Source of the DNA: Pseudomaricurvus sp965656525
GTDB taxonomy: Bacteria; Pseudomonadota; Gammaproteobacteria; Pseudomonadales; Cellvibrionaceae
Direction: 5' to 3'
DNA: 64,000 bases
NCBI GenBank assembly: GCA_965656525.1
Contig: CBFHKY010000006.1
Location: 62,001-126,000, forward strand
Each line of letters opens with the position of its first letter. Positions within the stretch are counted from its first letter, which is position 1. The notes beneath the pieces were generated by a model. It made no database searches. It saw only the letters and a list, made by a program, of their open reading frames with translations, and was not told the DNA's origin. Made by a program: the position numbers and the translations under genes. This document shows, piece by piece, positions 44,743 to 54,149 of this stretch.

Positions 44743-45555
44743 GTGTTAGATCAATATTGTGTGTTTGGTAATCCGATAGAACAATCAAAATCCCCCCAAA
44801 TTCATCGACAGTTTGCTAAACAAACGGGCGAGCAGTTGGAATACAGTAAGCGGTTGGTGGCAGAAAATGCGTTTGTGAACACGGTAAAAACGTTTTTTCT
44901 GGATGGTGGAAAGGGGCTTAACATTACGGTCCCGTTTAAATTAGAAGCGTTTGAATTGGCTGATGACTTAACCGAACGTGCTCAAAATGCTGGCGCGGTA
45001 AATACGCTGATGCAACTGGAAGATGGACGACTGCTGGGTGACAACACAGACGGCCAAGGCATGGTTAGCGACATGGTTGAGCGGTTAGGTTGGGGTTTAT
45101 CGAACAAGCGTATTTTGATTTTGGGTGCAGGTGGCGCGGTAAGAGGTGTGTTGCAACCGATCTTAGAACAGCAGCCCAAAGAGGTTGTGATTGCAAATCG
45201 TACGGTAACTAAAGCCGAGCAATTGGCAGAACAGTTTAAACAATACGGTGTTGTTTCGGCTTGCCGCTTTGATGATTTAGCAGGGCAAAAATTTGAAGTA
45301 ATCATCAACGGTACATCGGCCAGCCTACACGGCTCGTTACCGCCCTTGCCAGAGGGTTTATTAAATGATTCCGCTTGTTGCTACGACATGATGTACGGTC
45401 GCGAACCGACGGTATTTTTACGCTGGGCCTCTGCCCAGGGGGCCGCACACTGTGCGGATGGTTTGGGTATGTTGGTGGGGCAGGCCGCCGAAGCCTTTTT
45501 TTTATGGCGTGGAGTTCGCCCAGAAACGCATACGGTGATTGAGCAGTTGCGCTAG
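44743..45555 (+). CDS. aroE: Shikimate dehydrogenase (NADP+)
   Basis: 270 aa, full length. The substrate-binding site shows FGNPIEQSKSPQIH and NITVPFK, with AGAVNTL and GDNTDGQGM. The NADP-binding loop ILGAGGAVRGVLQPIL is followed by NRTVTKAEQLA. It reduces 3-dehydroshikimate in aromatic amino acid synthesis. The GTG start directly follows the hemF stop; the ribosome site GGAG lies in the hemF end. Confidence 0.97.
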   Translation: MLDQYCVFGNPIEQSKSPQIHRQFAKQTGEQLEYSKRLVAENAFVNTVKTFFLDGGKGLNITVPFKLEAFELADDLTERAQNAGAVNTLMQLEDGRLLGDNTDGQGMVSDMVERLGWGLSNKRILILGAGGAVRGVLQPILEQQPKEVVIANRTVTKAEQLAEQFKQYGVVSACRFDDLAGQKFEVIINGTSASLHGSLPPLPEGLLNDSACCYDMMYGREPTVFLRWASAQGAAHCADGLGMLVGQAAEAFFLWRGVRPETHTVIEQLR

Positions 45556-45635
45556 AACGCCGCTACTGCCTACTTTCTATTTTCTTTTCATGGCAATAGT
45601 GAGTGTTCTGTTCAAACCAGTTTTGCCCCCCCCTA

Positions 45636-45665
45636 TGTGCCGATTTCGGTTTAAATCGGTGCATT
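45636..45665. repeat. Inverted repeat after aroE
   Basis: ATGTGCCGATTT and AAATCGGTGCAT pair with two mismatches across a 6-nt loop, after an eight-C run. It could be a weak terminator, though no T-run follows. Confidence 0.4.
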
Positions 45666-45753
45666 ATTTGATTCATATCTAAAACCGCCTTGGACACATT
45701 CAATACACTCCGGCTCAGAAGATTGAGAACTTTAAGGGCAGGGGAGTAACGAC

Positions 45754-46206
45754 ATGACGCTTAACTGGACAGCTGAGCTAGAAATAGGCATACCTGTAAT
45801 TGATAGCCAGCATCAGCGTATCGTTGAATACATCAATAAAGTGGAACATGCGAGTCAGCATCACAGTCAACAAGAGTTGTTGGAGGTGCTGGATGAACTG
45901 GTGGATTACACCCTTTCACATTTTGCCTTTGAAGAAACTCTTCTGGAAGAAGCGGGTTACCCTTTTATCAAAGCGCATAAAAAAGTGCACGCTCTGTTCA
46001 CGCGGCGGGTGGAAGGTTATCAGAAGCGAGCAAGAGCCAGTGAGGATGTGACCGATGAACTGATGCACACGTTAAAAGCGTGGTTAGTGAATCACATCAA
46101 ACACGATGATAAAGACTACAGTGCGATCGTGATGGCAAATATGGAAATGGCGACTCGAAACGCAAAAGCCAAAAAAGGTGGCTGGATGAGTCGTTTGTTT
46201 GGGTGA
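45754..46206 (+). CDS. Bacteriohemerythrin 1
   Basis: 150 aa four-helix protein. All diiron ligands are present: His20, His56, Glu60, His75, His79, His114 and Asp119 (DSQHQRIVEYIN, LSHFAFEETLL, KAHKKVH, NHIKHDD). It would bind O2 reversibly in the cytoplasm; no signal peptide or fused domain exists. GGGGAG precedes the ATG. A paralogue follows 110 bp downstream. The C-terminus is basic and amphipathic (AKKGGWMSRLFG), possibly membrane-peripheral. Confidence 0.93.
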   Translation: MTLNWTAELEIGIPVIDSQHQRIVEYINKVEHASQHHSQQELLEVLDELVDYTLSHFAFEETLLEEAGYPFIKAHKKVHALFTRRVEGYQKRARASEDVTDELMHTLKAWLVNHIKHDDKDYSAIVMANMEMATRNAKAKKGGWMSRLFG

Positions 46207-46316
46207 CTCACTTGGTATGCAGTTCATCAGGATGATTGTTTTGTCTTTTATACATGAAGACGTCATTTGTGATTAAAAACACAATAATGAAGCCATAACA
46301 TTTTCGGGAGAAAGGT

Positions 46317-46781
46317 ATGCCCAAGTTTTACTGGTCAGACGATTATGCGATTGGGATACAAGTGATTGATCAACAGCATAAGCGAATTTTTGATTACATC
46401 AATCAAATCTACGACACCCCTGTGAATGGCAGTCGATCAAATGTACTCGGGGACGTACTGAATAACTTGGTGGACTATACCTACAGTCATTTTGAATTTG
46501 AAGAAGCATTAATGGAAGAGGCTGACTATGCTGAGTTATCGGAACACCAATTGGTGCATCAAAATTTTCGCCAACTCATCGATCAACTAAAGAGTCGTTT
46601 TGACGGTGGCGAGCCAGTTGCCGAAGAGTTGGCCGAGGTCTTAAAGCATTGGTTGCTCAGTCACATCCAAACCGATGACAGCAGCTATGCCGAGGTGGTA
46701 CGAAAGCGCTTTAATGTAGGTTCCGTATCCGAACATCAGCGCAGTTGGTTGCGAACGGCGCTGGAGAGATATTTTCACTGA
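46317..46781 (+). CDS. Bacteriohemerythrin 2
   Basis: 154 aa, paralogous to the gene before it. Ligands His21, His58, Glu62, His77, His81, His116 and Asp121 are intact (DQQHKRIFDYIN, YSHFEFEEALM, SEHQLVHQNF, SHIQTDD). The C-terminus SWLRTALERYFH resembles the amphipathic tail of its neighbour. Sequence divergence shows the duplication is old. Likely function is O2 binding or delivery, or NO response; which cannot be decided here. Confidence 0.93.
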   Translation: MPKFYWSDDYAIGIQVIDQQHKRIFDYINQIYDTPVNGSRSNVLGDVLNNLVDYTYSHFEFEEALMEEADYAELSEHQLVHQNFRQLIDQLKSRFDGGEPVAEELAEVLKHWLLSHIQTDDSSYAEVVRKRFNVGSVSEHQRSWLRTALERYFH

Positions 46782-46956
46782 ACGACGGCAATAACGAGAA
46801 AAAGAATGAATGGCAAGAGTCGTTTCGTTCGCGGCAGTTGCGATAAAACACCTTGTATCCAGCAACACGCACACAGAGTTAGTTACCGTTTCTGTTTTTA
46901 ACCGTCCCTACTCAGAGACGCCCCAAGCGAGAGCGCTTTTGCCTGTACGGCATATG

Positions 46957-47505
46957 TTAAGTTGTCTGTTGATCTTTAATGTATTGGGCTTTCAGCTCTA
47001 CATAGTTGTTGGCCGAATAAGTAAAGAAATTTAGCTCTCCTTCGGTGAGAGGTCGAGCGCGTTTGCAAGGTGAGCCCAAGTACAAATAACCACTCTCTAA
47101 ACGTTTACCCGGTGGCACTAAACTACCAGCACCAATCACCACATCATCCTCTACTACGGCGCCATCTAAAACAATTGCCCCCATCCCCACCAAAACACGA
47201 TGACCAATGGTGCAGCCGTGCAACACAGCAGCGTGACCAATTGTCACGTCGTCGCCGATCAATAAAGGCCAGCCGCTGGGGTTTTTGACGCTTTTGTGGG
47301 TGACATGCAGCACCGTACCGTCTTGAATGTTCGTGCGCTTGCCCACACGCATATGATTAACATCGCCGCGAGCGGCAACAAATGGCCATACAGAGCTGTT
47401 TTCACCAAGTGTGATGTCACCCACAATACGAGCCATCGGGTCAACATAGGCTGTGGGGTGGACGTTTGGAGTAATACCGTTAAAGGTGGCAATGGAGTGA
47501 GTCAT
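46957..47505 (-). CDS. Gamma-class carbonic anhydrase-like hexapeptide protein (YrdA family)
   Basis: 182 aa left-handed beta-helix. Hexapeptide repeats run from PMARIVGDITLGENSSVWPF through IGAGSLVPPGK. The metal His residues are in VLHVTHKS and IGHAAVLHGC. It resembles E. coli YrdA/CaiE-type gamma carbonic anhydrases, trimeric, with uncertain activity. It stands divergent from prlC, as in Pseudomonas (PA0066-PA0067). Confidence 0.92.
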   Translation of the reverse strand: MTHSIATFNGITPNVHPTAYVDPMARIVGDITLGENSSVWPFVAARGDVNHMRVGKRTNIQDGTVLHVTHKSVKNPSGWPLLIGDDVTIGHAAVLHGCTIGHRVLVGMGAIVLDGAVVEDDVVIGAGSLVPPGKRLESGYLYLGSPCKRARPLTEGELNFFTYSANNYVELKAQYIKDQQTT

Positions 47506-47659
47506 AGGTGGTTTACCTCAGTTGACGCAAGCGTTGAGCAACGTGTATTTGGGCGGCTTCGAGGTCAAATAGACAATGATTCGATAGGGGGCCGCAAAAA
47601 CCAAAATCAAAGTGTATCATAGAGATTCTTTTCACTGTCTCTTAGAGGTCGTTGTCTTC

Positions 47660-49699
47660 ATGATCAACCCACTGTTGGAAAACACCACATTACCTCCATT
47701 TTCGGCGATTAATGCGGAGCACGTTGAGCCTGCTATAGAGCAGCTGATTGACGATGGTCGCAAGACGCTGCGCAAGGTCTTGGCGGATGTGCAAAACAAT
47801 GGCGCCAGTTGGGCAACATTGTCAGCAGTTATCGACGAAGAAGATGATCGCCTCAGCAAAGCTTGGTCCCCAGTGGGGCATTTGAACGGGGTTCTGAACA
47901 GCGAAGCGTTGCGGGTAGCGTACACGAACAGTATTGCTAAGTTGACCGCGTACAGCACAGAGATCAGCCAAAACCCTCAGCTGTGTGCGGCTTACCAAGC
48001 GCTAGCCGACAGCGATGAGTTTGCTTCCCTTTCGCAGGCCCAGCAAACCAGTGTGGAGCACGCGTTACGCAATTTCCGTCTGGCGGGTGTTGATCTTCCC
48101 GCGGATAAAAAACAAGCGTATAGCGAGTTAAAACAGCGGTTATCAGAGCTCAGCACCCAGTTTTCCAACAACGTGCTCGATGCCACTCAAGGCTGGTTTA
48201 AGCATATCGTCAGCGCCGATGAGCTGGCCGGCTTGCCGGAAACGGCTTTGGGGTTAGCTCGCCAAGCCGCCCAAGCAAAGTCACTAGAAGGCTATGTGGT
48301 GACGTTGGATGTGCCTTCTTATTTAGCCGTGATGACCTACGCTCAAGACCGCGCTTTGCGCGAAGAGCTGTATACCGCCTACGCTACCCGCGCTTCCGAG
48401 CGAGGGCCAACAGCGGGCCAGTGGGACAACTCGGCGCTTATCGAGGAAACACTGAAGTTGCGCCACCAGCTGGCCCAACTACTGGGGTTTGCCAACTATG
48501 CTGAACTTTCTTTAGCGACCAAAATGGCAGACAGCCCCCAACAAGTTGAAGAGTTTTTGCTGGAGTTGGCGGAAAACAGTCGTGAGATGGCAAAAGCAGA
48601 TCTAGAGTCGTTGCAGGCCTTTGCCCAGCAAGAAGACGGCATCGATCAGTTACAAGCATGGGATCAGTCTTATTACAGTGAAAAACTCAAGGCGAAAACT
48701 TTTTCGGTGTCTCAAGAAGAGCTGCGCCCTTATTTCCCAGCGGAAACGGTGGTGAATGGTATGTTCGCCGTTGCATCACGCTTGTTTGCTATTGAGCTAC
48801 GTCAAGCCCAAGCGGATGTCTGGCACGGTGATGTTCGCTATTACGAAGTCTTAGAGGAAGGCGAAGTGATCGCCAGTTTTTATCTGGATATTTATGCCCG
48901 TGCCCACAAGCGTGGGGGCGCTTGGATGGATGTGTGTCGTACGCGGCAGATGACTTCGCAAGGGTTGCAGTTGCCGGTGGCTTACTTGACCTGCAACTTT
49001 ACCCCCGCCTTGGGTGATAAACCTTCCTTACTGACGCACGATGAAGTCACAACGCTGTTTCATGAGTTCGGTCACGGTTTGCATCACATGTTAACCAAAG
49101 TGGATGTGCAAGCCGTTAGTGGTATTAGTGGTGTTGCCTGGGATGCGGTTGAGCTTCCCAGTCAGTTTTTAGAAAACTGGTGCTGGGAGCCTGCCGCAAT
49201 TGCCTTGATATCTGGGCATTACGAAACGGGTGAGCCACTGCCAGAAACGCTGTTGAATAACCTATTGGCGGCGAAAAACTTTCAGTCAGCATTACAAATG
49301 TTGCGTCAAATTGAGTTTTCACTGTTTGATTTGCGTTTGCACAGTCGCTATAACCCAGACAACCCTGAATCCGTTCTGGCCGTGTTGGATCAAGTTCGCG
49401 ATGAAATATCGGTGGTAAAGCCGCCGGTCTTTAATCGTTTTGCAAACAGCTTTTCTCATATTTTTGCCGGCGGTTATGCAGCGGGTTATTACAGTTATAA
49501 GTGGGCAGAAGTGCTTTCGGCGGATGCTTTTTCTCGGTTTGAAGAAGAGGGGGTTTTTAATCAGTCGGTTGGCTTAGATTTCCGTCGTGATATTTTGGAG
49601 CAGGGCGGCTCTAAAGAAGCGATGGTATTGTTTTGCGCTTTTCGTGGTCGTGAGCCCAGCACAGAGCCTCTATTACGGCACTGCGGTATTGTAAAATAG
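47660..49699 (+). CDS. prlC: Oligopeptidase A (M3 metalloprotease)
   Basis: 679 aa from the ATG at 47660 (MINPLLENTTLPPFSAINAE); E. coli has 680. The zinc site TLFHEFGHGLHHML contains HEXXH with a downstream Glu (LPSQFLENWCWE). It degrades cytoplasmic oligopeptides, including cleaved signal peptides. A longer frame from 47612 adds 16 residues that lack family support. yheV lies downstream. Confidence 0.97.
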   Translation: MINPLLENTTLPPFSAINAEHVEPAIEQLIDDGRKTLRKVLADVQNNGASWATLSAVIDEEDDRLSKAWSPVGHLNGVLNSEALRVAYTNSIAKLTAYSTEISQNPQLCAAYQALADSDEFASLSQAQQTSVEHALRNFRLAGVDLPADKKQAYSELKQRLSELSTQFSNNVLDATQGWFKHIVSADELAGLPETALGLARQAAQAKSLEGYVVTLDVPSYLAVMTYAQDRALREELYTAYATRASERGPTAGQWDNSALIEETLKLRHQLAQLLGFANYAELSLATKMADSPQQVEEFLLELAENSREMAKADLESLQAFAQQEDGIDQLQAWDQSYYSEKLKAKTFSVSQEELRPYFPAETVVNGMFAVASRLFAIELRQAQADVWHGDVRYYEVLEEGEVIASFYLDIYARAHKRGGAWMDVCRTRQMTSQGLQLPVAYLTCNFTPALGDKPSLLTHDEVTTLFHEFGHGLHHMLTKVDVQAVSGISGVAWDAVELPSQFLENWCWEPAAIALISGHYETGEPLPETLLNNLLAAKNFQSALQMLRQIEFSLFDLRLHSRYNPDNPESVLAVLDQVRDEISVVKPPVFNRFANSFSHIFAGGYAAGYYSYKWAEVLSADAFSRFEEEGVFNQSVGLDFRRDILEQGGSKEAMVLFCAFRGREPSTEPLLRHCGIVK

Positions 49700-49833
49700 G
49701 TTCCTCGGGCACAAAAATCGATGGCGCACGCTAATTGAAAGCCGCTGCGTTCATAACGAGACTTTTTGACCTCAAGCAACGTACATACTGGGCATTAGTT
49801 TTGAGTCAAGGTATGAGTTTACAGGTGTAAGTG

Positions 49834-50076
49834 ATGACAAATAATGTGATAAAGCGGTTTATTGCTGGTGCAGTCTGCCCAAAGTGTTCAACTATGGACA
49901 CCATAAGAGTTTACAACTTGGATGGCAAAGATGTACGAGAATGTGTGGCGTGTGATTACAGTGATGTGATGAACTTTGCACCTAAGGTTCGCGAGCTAGA
50001 AACACGGGTTAATAAATCGGAGGAAGAGAAAAAAGCCGAAGTTCAGGTAATACAATTTCCGCCCGTTAAACCATAG
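49834..50076 (+). CDS. yheV: YheV-family putative metal-binding protein
   Basis: 80 aa. It carries a zinc-ribbon-like pair AVCPKCSTMDTIR and RECVACDYSD (CPxC ... CxxC), then a charged helix. Function is unknown. It follows prlC as in Pseudomonas (PA0067-PA0068). The ATG at 49834 has AGGTG upstream. Confidence 0.9.
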   Translation: MTNNVIKRFIAGAVCPKCSTMDTIRVYNLDGKDVRECVACDYSDVMNFAPKVRELETRVNKSEEEKKAEVQVIQFPPVKP

Positions 50077-50113
50077 GCGCTCTTTTGAGCGTTTACGTGC
50101 TCTTTTTGAGCAC
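50076..50113. terminator. Two small hairpins between converging yheV and the next gene
   Basis: CGCTCTTTTGAGCG and GTGCTCTTTTTGAGCAC stand in tandem, the second overlapping the end of the converging gene. Short-loop stems in the convergent gap may serve both strands. Confidence 0.5.
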
Positions 50114-50785
50114 GAGACCGGCCGTACGGCCTGAGTTCAGTGTTAATGAAACGCTCAGGTCTTGCGTTAGGCAGGGCCATGTGGAAGTTTCGTAGTGCCA
50201 GCCTTCTTTGCGGTGTTTCTCTAGGTAGGTTTGGAAGCGCTCACTTTTAAATACACGCTCTTTCTTCAGCGACTGCTCGACAAAAAACTGTACTGATTTA
50301 TCCAGTTCATTGGCAAAGTTGTCTCCAATTAAATGATGAATAATGACGTTGGCGCATGTCATATCCAGTGGTGCTAGCGGTGATCCGGCGTGCATCAAAA
50401 AGCGATCGTTGATTTCTTCCATCAAACGGTGAGCCAAATAGGCTTCGTCCATGAGGGCCTCTAAGCCATCTTGCCCATCAATCACCTCTGGAGGCGCGAG
50501 GAAGAAATCTTTGGCCACACGAAGAAAAACCTCTGCATACTCAAACACACCGGCTTCGTAAGTTAAGCGAGAAATCGCTTCGATAAAGTCTGGTACGTGC
50601 TCAATGTAGCGACGAACAAAATCCACCAGTGCGATTTCGGGGTGTTCTTTGGGTAGCGTGATGGAGCCGTGCAACGAAGTGGCACGCCGAGCCATAAGCT
50701 CAGTGAACTGACCACTTATGGCTTCGTTCGTTTTTGCCAATTCAATGGTTTCGCGGATAAATGTTATTTCTGTCATTGCGTCCAT
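50093..50785 (-). CDS. Conserved-looking hypothetical protein
   Basis: 230 aa, not recognised. Soluble, mainly helical, acidic, no signal peptide or membrane segment. There is no catalytic motif that I recognise, and the only cysteines are two scattered ones. The start is ATG 50785 or, with a GGAC upstream, ATG 50776. It is convergent with yheV and followed by a long empty region. Codon use looks like its neighbours. Confidence 0.8.
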   Translation of the reverse strand: MDAMTEITFIRETIELAKTNEAISGQFTELMARRATSLHGSITLPKEHPEIALVDFVRRYIEHVPDFIEAISRLTYEAGVFEYAEVFLRVAKDFFLAPPEVIDGQDGLEALMDEAYLAHRLMEEINDRFLMHAGSPLAPLDMTCANVIIHHLIGDNFANELDKSVQFFVEQSLKKERVFKSERFQTYLEKHRKEGWHYETSTWPCLTQDLSVSLTLNSGRTAGLVLKKST

Positions 50786-51227
50786 ACAGCGGAAACAGCC
50801 CCAAATCGATGGCTACTGAAATTGATGCTCTAAGTTGCTGTCTGGCGTGACGATGTGGTGATAACTTGGTGGAAAATGTGAAACATTGAGCCAGTTAATA
50901 GCAAGCTTCTGTACATCAGGTTTTGGTTTGTAAGCCTCGTTTCATACTTGCTAAGCCTACAAAATCACCCTGCGCATTGGATCTACAGCATTCCAAATTT
51001 CTGTAAATCAGTTGTCGTTTAACGACTCTTGTGCTTGAAGGTGTTTTTTTATGTGTCAATAAGTATAAGTTCTGGTTTTATAAAAATCTATAAAGCAGCT
51101 TAAATAGAATAAGAATTTGCTTTTTTTGGGTCATTTACGAGTCAAGACTATCATTACGAGCTGATTTAACCATGACCTATGTTGAGTTTTACGAAGTTTA
51201 GCGACAAATTTAGGATGTGCCAGCCGG
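50786..51227. other. AT-rich intergenic region without recognised genes
   Basis: A 442-bp stretch, AT-rich from 51040 to 51170. A small dyad GTCGTTTAACGAC stands at 51012-51024. No ORF, RNA or repeat could be supported; it is upstream of the unknown gene and downstream of the MATE gene. Confidence 0.4.
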
Positions 51228-52562
51228 CTAACTTTTATTGTGAATAGACGCTTTGATTAATATCGGCAACTGCCAGCCTAAAGTTAAGCCCCTAGCCAGA
51301 CTAAACACCGCAAAAGACCCCCAAAGACCTTGATTGCCCCAAGCTTGGGTTAGCCACCATAAGGGGAAGAACACCGCCAGTACGCAAAACAGCATAGTAT
51401 TTTGCATGGCTTTGAATTGTCCGGCACCAATGAACACGCCATCCAACCAAAACCCCCATAGGCACGCGAGAGGTAAAAGCACAATCCAAATAAAGTGCGC
51501 ATGAAGCTCTGTCAGAACAGGTGTTAAATCGGTAAACAGACGCAACAAGGCATTGCCGAAAAGCGCGTAACAGATGGATAGCGTAGCCGCGATAAGAAAG
51601 CTCCACAGGCCACTGGTAACAATCAAAGCGACCAATCTTTCGCGATTGGCCTGAGCAAACGCCTCTCCTACTAAAGCCTCGGCGGCGTGTGCAATGCCAT
51701 CCAGGCCGTAGGATGTAATCATCAACAGCTGAAAGATAATGGCATTGGCGGCTAGTGTACTGCCGCCCATTCGCGCACCCTGAGCATTAAAAAAAGCCAA
51801 TACGGATAAGATGCTCAAGGTACGAACGAAGAGGTAACGGTTCGCTTGCAAGAGTTTGGTGTAGTGGTGCAAGGGCGCACGTATCGTTACCAGCAGCGTT
51901 GTGCCATCAAGGCTGAAGTGTTTGCGAGCAAAACTTAACCCCAATAATAAGCCCACGACATCGGCGCACACTGTGGCTATGGCAGCGCCGTCACTGTTCA
52001 GACCCAACAACACGACAAAACCGTAATCCAGAATCAAATTGATGACATTGACGAATAACAGAATGATCAGCGGGATGCGGGTATTTTGTTGCCCAATAAA
52101 CCAACCCATCAAGACAACATTGGCCAGCGCTAAGGGGGCGCTGTATAAGCGAATTTGGCAGTAGCTTACCGCTAAGGGGGCAATCTCTGGGCTGGGTTTC
52201 ATCCATTGAATAGCGAATGTCAGTAATGGGTTCGCCAGTACCACTATTACGAGACCCAGGCTAAACGCCAGAATCAGGCTGCGAATGAGGAGCCTATCCA
52301 CCTCTTCGCCATTGCCGTGTCCATAGGCTTGGGCGACGAGACTGGTGGTGCCCATGCGCAAAAACCCCAGTGACCAATAAATAATCGCGATCAAGCTGGA
52401 ACCCAGTGCCACCGCGCTCAAATAGACGGCTGAGGGAAGATGCCCAAGAATGGCGGTATCCACTAGCCCCAACAAGGGAATGGATAGATTGCTCAAAATC
52501 ATGGGCCACGCGAGGCTGAGCACTCGCCGGTGTGGCAGGGAACGCAGAGGCATCAAAGGCAT
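51228..52562 (-). CDS. MATE-family multidrug/Na+ antiporter (DinF-like), last gene of the zur-znuCB operon
   Basis: 444 aa with 12 membrane segments. It begins with the DinF-subgroup pattern LSLAWPMILSNLSIPLLGLVDTAILGHL and has the second-half counterpart NAIIFQLLMITSYGLDGIAHAAEALVG. It exports cationic compounds using Na+ or H+. Its start lies 2 nt after the znuB stop, so it should be co-transcribed and translationally coupled with zinc-uptake genes, an unusual context. The substrate is unknown. Confidence 0.92.
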   Translation of the reverse strand: MPLMPLRSLPHRRVLSLAWPMILSNLSIPLLGLVDTAILGHLPSAVYLSAVALGSSLIAIIYWSLGFLRMGTTSLVAQAYGHGNGEEVDRLLIRSLILAFSLGLVIVVLANPLLTFAIQWMKPSPEIAPLAVSYCQIRLYSAPLALANVVLMGWFIGQQNTRIPLIILLFVNVINLILDYGFVVLLGLNSDGAAIATVCADVVGLLLGLSFARKHFSLDGTTLLVTIRAPLHHYTKLLQANRYLFVRTLSILSVLAFFNAQGARMGGSTLAANAIIFQLLMITSYGLDGIAHAAEALVGEAFAQANRERLVALIVTSGLWSFLIAATLSICYALFGNALLRLFTDLTPVLTELHAHFIWIVLLPLACLWGFWLDGVFIGAGQFKAMQNTMLFCVLAVFFPLWWLTQAWGNQGLWGSFAVFSLARGLTLGWQLPILIKASIHNKS

Positions 52563-52564
52563 AT

Positions 52565-53350
52565 TCAGCTGGAGGCTTTACGACACAGCGTCAATAAAAA
52601 CGCCACACTGGTACAGAGTACGGCTGAAGGGCCGGCGGGAGTGTCCCAAAAAAACGAGGCGGCTAAGCCACCGACAATAGCGAGCATGCCAATGAGGCTG
52701 GCAAGCAGCGCCATTTGCTCGGGGGTACGGGACAACCTTCGGCTTGCCGCTGCAGGGATGATCAGTAGAGCGGTGATCAATAACACGCCAACGACTTTCA
52801 TGGCTACCGCGACCAGCAGAGCCATCATCAGCATCAGTGCCGCTTTGACTTGGGTAACGGGAATGCCCTCTACCCTGGCAAGTTCTTCGTGTACCGTGAT
52901 GGACAGCAGTGGTCGCCACAAATAGATCAGCAAAGGCAGAATAATAGCGGCTGTAATGCCAATGGTTTGCAAGTCTTCAATGGTTACCGCCAGCAGATCG
53001 CCGAACAAAAAGCCGTATAAATCAATTCGCCCTTCGCCGAAAACACTGATAACCACCAAGCCCAACGCCAACATGGAGTGAGACATGATGCCCAGTAGGG
53101 TATCCGTGGCCAGTGCCTGCTTTTGTTGCAGTGTGACCAAGAGCAAGGCTAGCAACAGGCAGAATGCGGTCAGGGCAATATGGGTATTGATCGACAGAAT
53201 GAGCCCAAAGGCCACACCGGTAAGCGCTGAGTGTGCCAACGTATCACCAAAATAAGCCATACGCCGCCACACTGCGAAGGCCCCCAGAGGGCCAGCCAGA
53301 GCTGCAACACCAGTACCGGCGATCAAAGCCAATAACATAAACTCAGGCAT
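52565..53350 (-). CDS. znuB: Zinc ABC transporter permease ZnuB
   Basis: 261 aa, equal to E. coli ZnuB. ABC-3 permease with about eight membrane segments; motifs GPLGAFAVWRRMAYFGDTLAHSALTGVAFG and EGIPVTQVKAAL are seen in parts. The ATG at 53350 overlaps the znuC end by 8 nt. An extended frame from 53383 would be embedded in znuC. It passes Zn2+ into the cytoplasm. Confidence 0.96.
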   Translation of the reverse strand: MPEFMLLALIAGTGVAALAGPLGAFAVWRRMAYFGDTLAHSALTGVAFGLILSINTHIALTAFCLLLALLLVTLQQKQALATDTLLGIMSHSMLALGLVVISVFGEGRIDLYGFLFGDLLAVTIEDLQTIGITAAIILPLLIYLWRPLLSITVHEELARVEGIPVTQVKAALMLMMALLVAVAMKVVGVLLITALLIIPAAASRRLSRTPEQMALLASLIGMLAIVGGLAASFFWDTPAGPSAVLCTSVAFLLTLCRKASS

Positions 53351-54149
53351 GGTTTTGATCCTTTTGGTCGTGCTCATGATCATGACGGCATGAGGATTGG
53401 CTGCCCTCTACATTACCGTGCATATCGTGATCGTGATCGTGGTGATGGGTATAAACGGCGATACCCGTAGGTGCCGTTTTACCAAACAGCTCAAGGTAAG
53501 CGGGGTGGCCGCTGACTGCCTCTGGGTGTCCGTGACAACAAATGTGTTGGTTCAGGCAAATCACTGTGTCGGTCGCGGCCATGACCAAATGTAAATCATG
53601 GGAAACCATCAATACGCCGCATTGGTGTTGGTCGCGAATGTCGGTAATCAATTCATACAACCGCGCTTGCCCGGCGATATCCACCCCCTGCGCCGGCTCA
53701 TCGAGCACTAGCAAATCTGGGTTTCTCAGCAGTGCCCTTGCGAGCAAAACCCGCTGGGTTTCACCGCCAGAAAGGTAATGCATTGGGCTTTGCTTTAGAT
53801 GGGCTACGCCGGTCAATTCTAAACAGGAGTCGATGGCCAAATGGCTTTTTACGGCCAGTTTTAGGAAGCGTTCAACCGTGATCGGCAAACTGGCGTCCAA
53901 ATGCAGCTTTTGTGGCATATAACCAATGGATAAACCATCGCGCCGGCTAATGTTCCCTGTTGTGGGTGTTTGCAGACCCAAGACCAAACGAACGAGGCTG
54001 GACTTTCCTGCGCCATTAGGCCCAATCAGCGTGACGACTTTGCCACGCTCTAGCTCTAGGTTTACGTCTTGAAGAATGATCTGGTGACCAAACGTCAACC
54101 CAAGATTTGAGCCTTTAACCAGCAGAGTTGAGCTTCCCGCTACGTTCAT
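53343..54149 (-). CDS. znuC: Zinc ABC transporter ATP-binding protein ZnuC
   Basis: 268 aa. Walker A GPNGAGKSSLVRLVLG, signature LSGGETQRVLLARALL, Walker B LLVLDEPAQGVD and switch His in VSHDLHLVM are all present. The C-terminus has a His-rich tail (HHHDHDHDMHG and RHDHEHDQ), longer than in many homologues and able to bind zinc. It overlaps zur by 4 nt and znuB by 8. Confidence 0.96.
   Translation of the reverse strand: MNVAGSSTLLVKGSNLGLTFGHQIILQDVNLELERGKVVTLIGPNGAGKSSLVRLVLGLQTPTTGNISRRDGLSIGYMPQKLHLDASLPITVERFLKLAVKSHLAIDSCLELTGVAHLKQSPMHYLSGGETQRVLLARALLRNPDLLVLDEPAQGVDIAGQARLYELITDIRDQHQCGVLMVSHDLHLVMAATDTVICLNQHICCHGHPEAVSGHPAYLELFGKTAPTGIAVYTHHHDHDHDMHGNVEGSQSSCRHDHEHDQKDQNHA

Noticed and set aside
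51040..51170. AT-rich stretch as a second unwinding element or horizontally acquired island
   Set aside because: No DnaA boxes, mobility genes or attachment repeats nearby.
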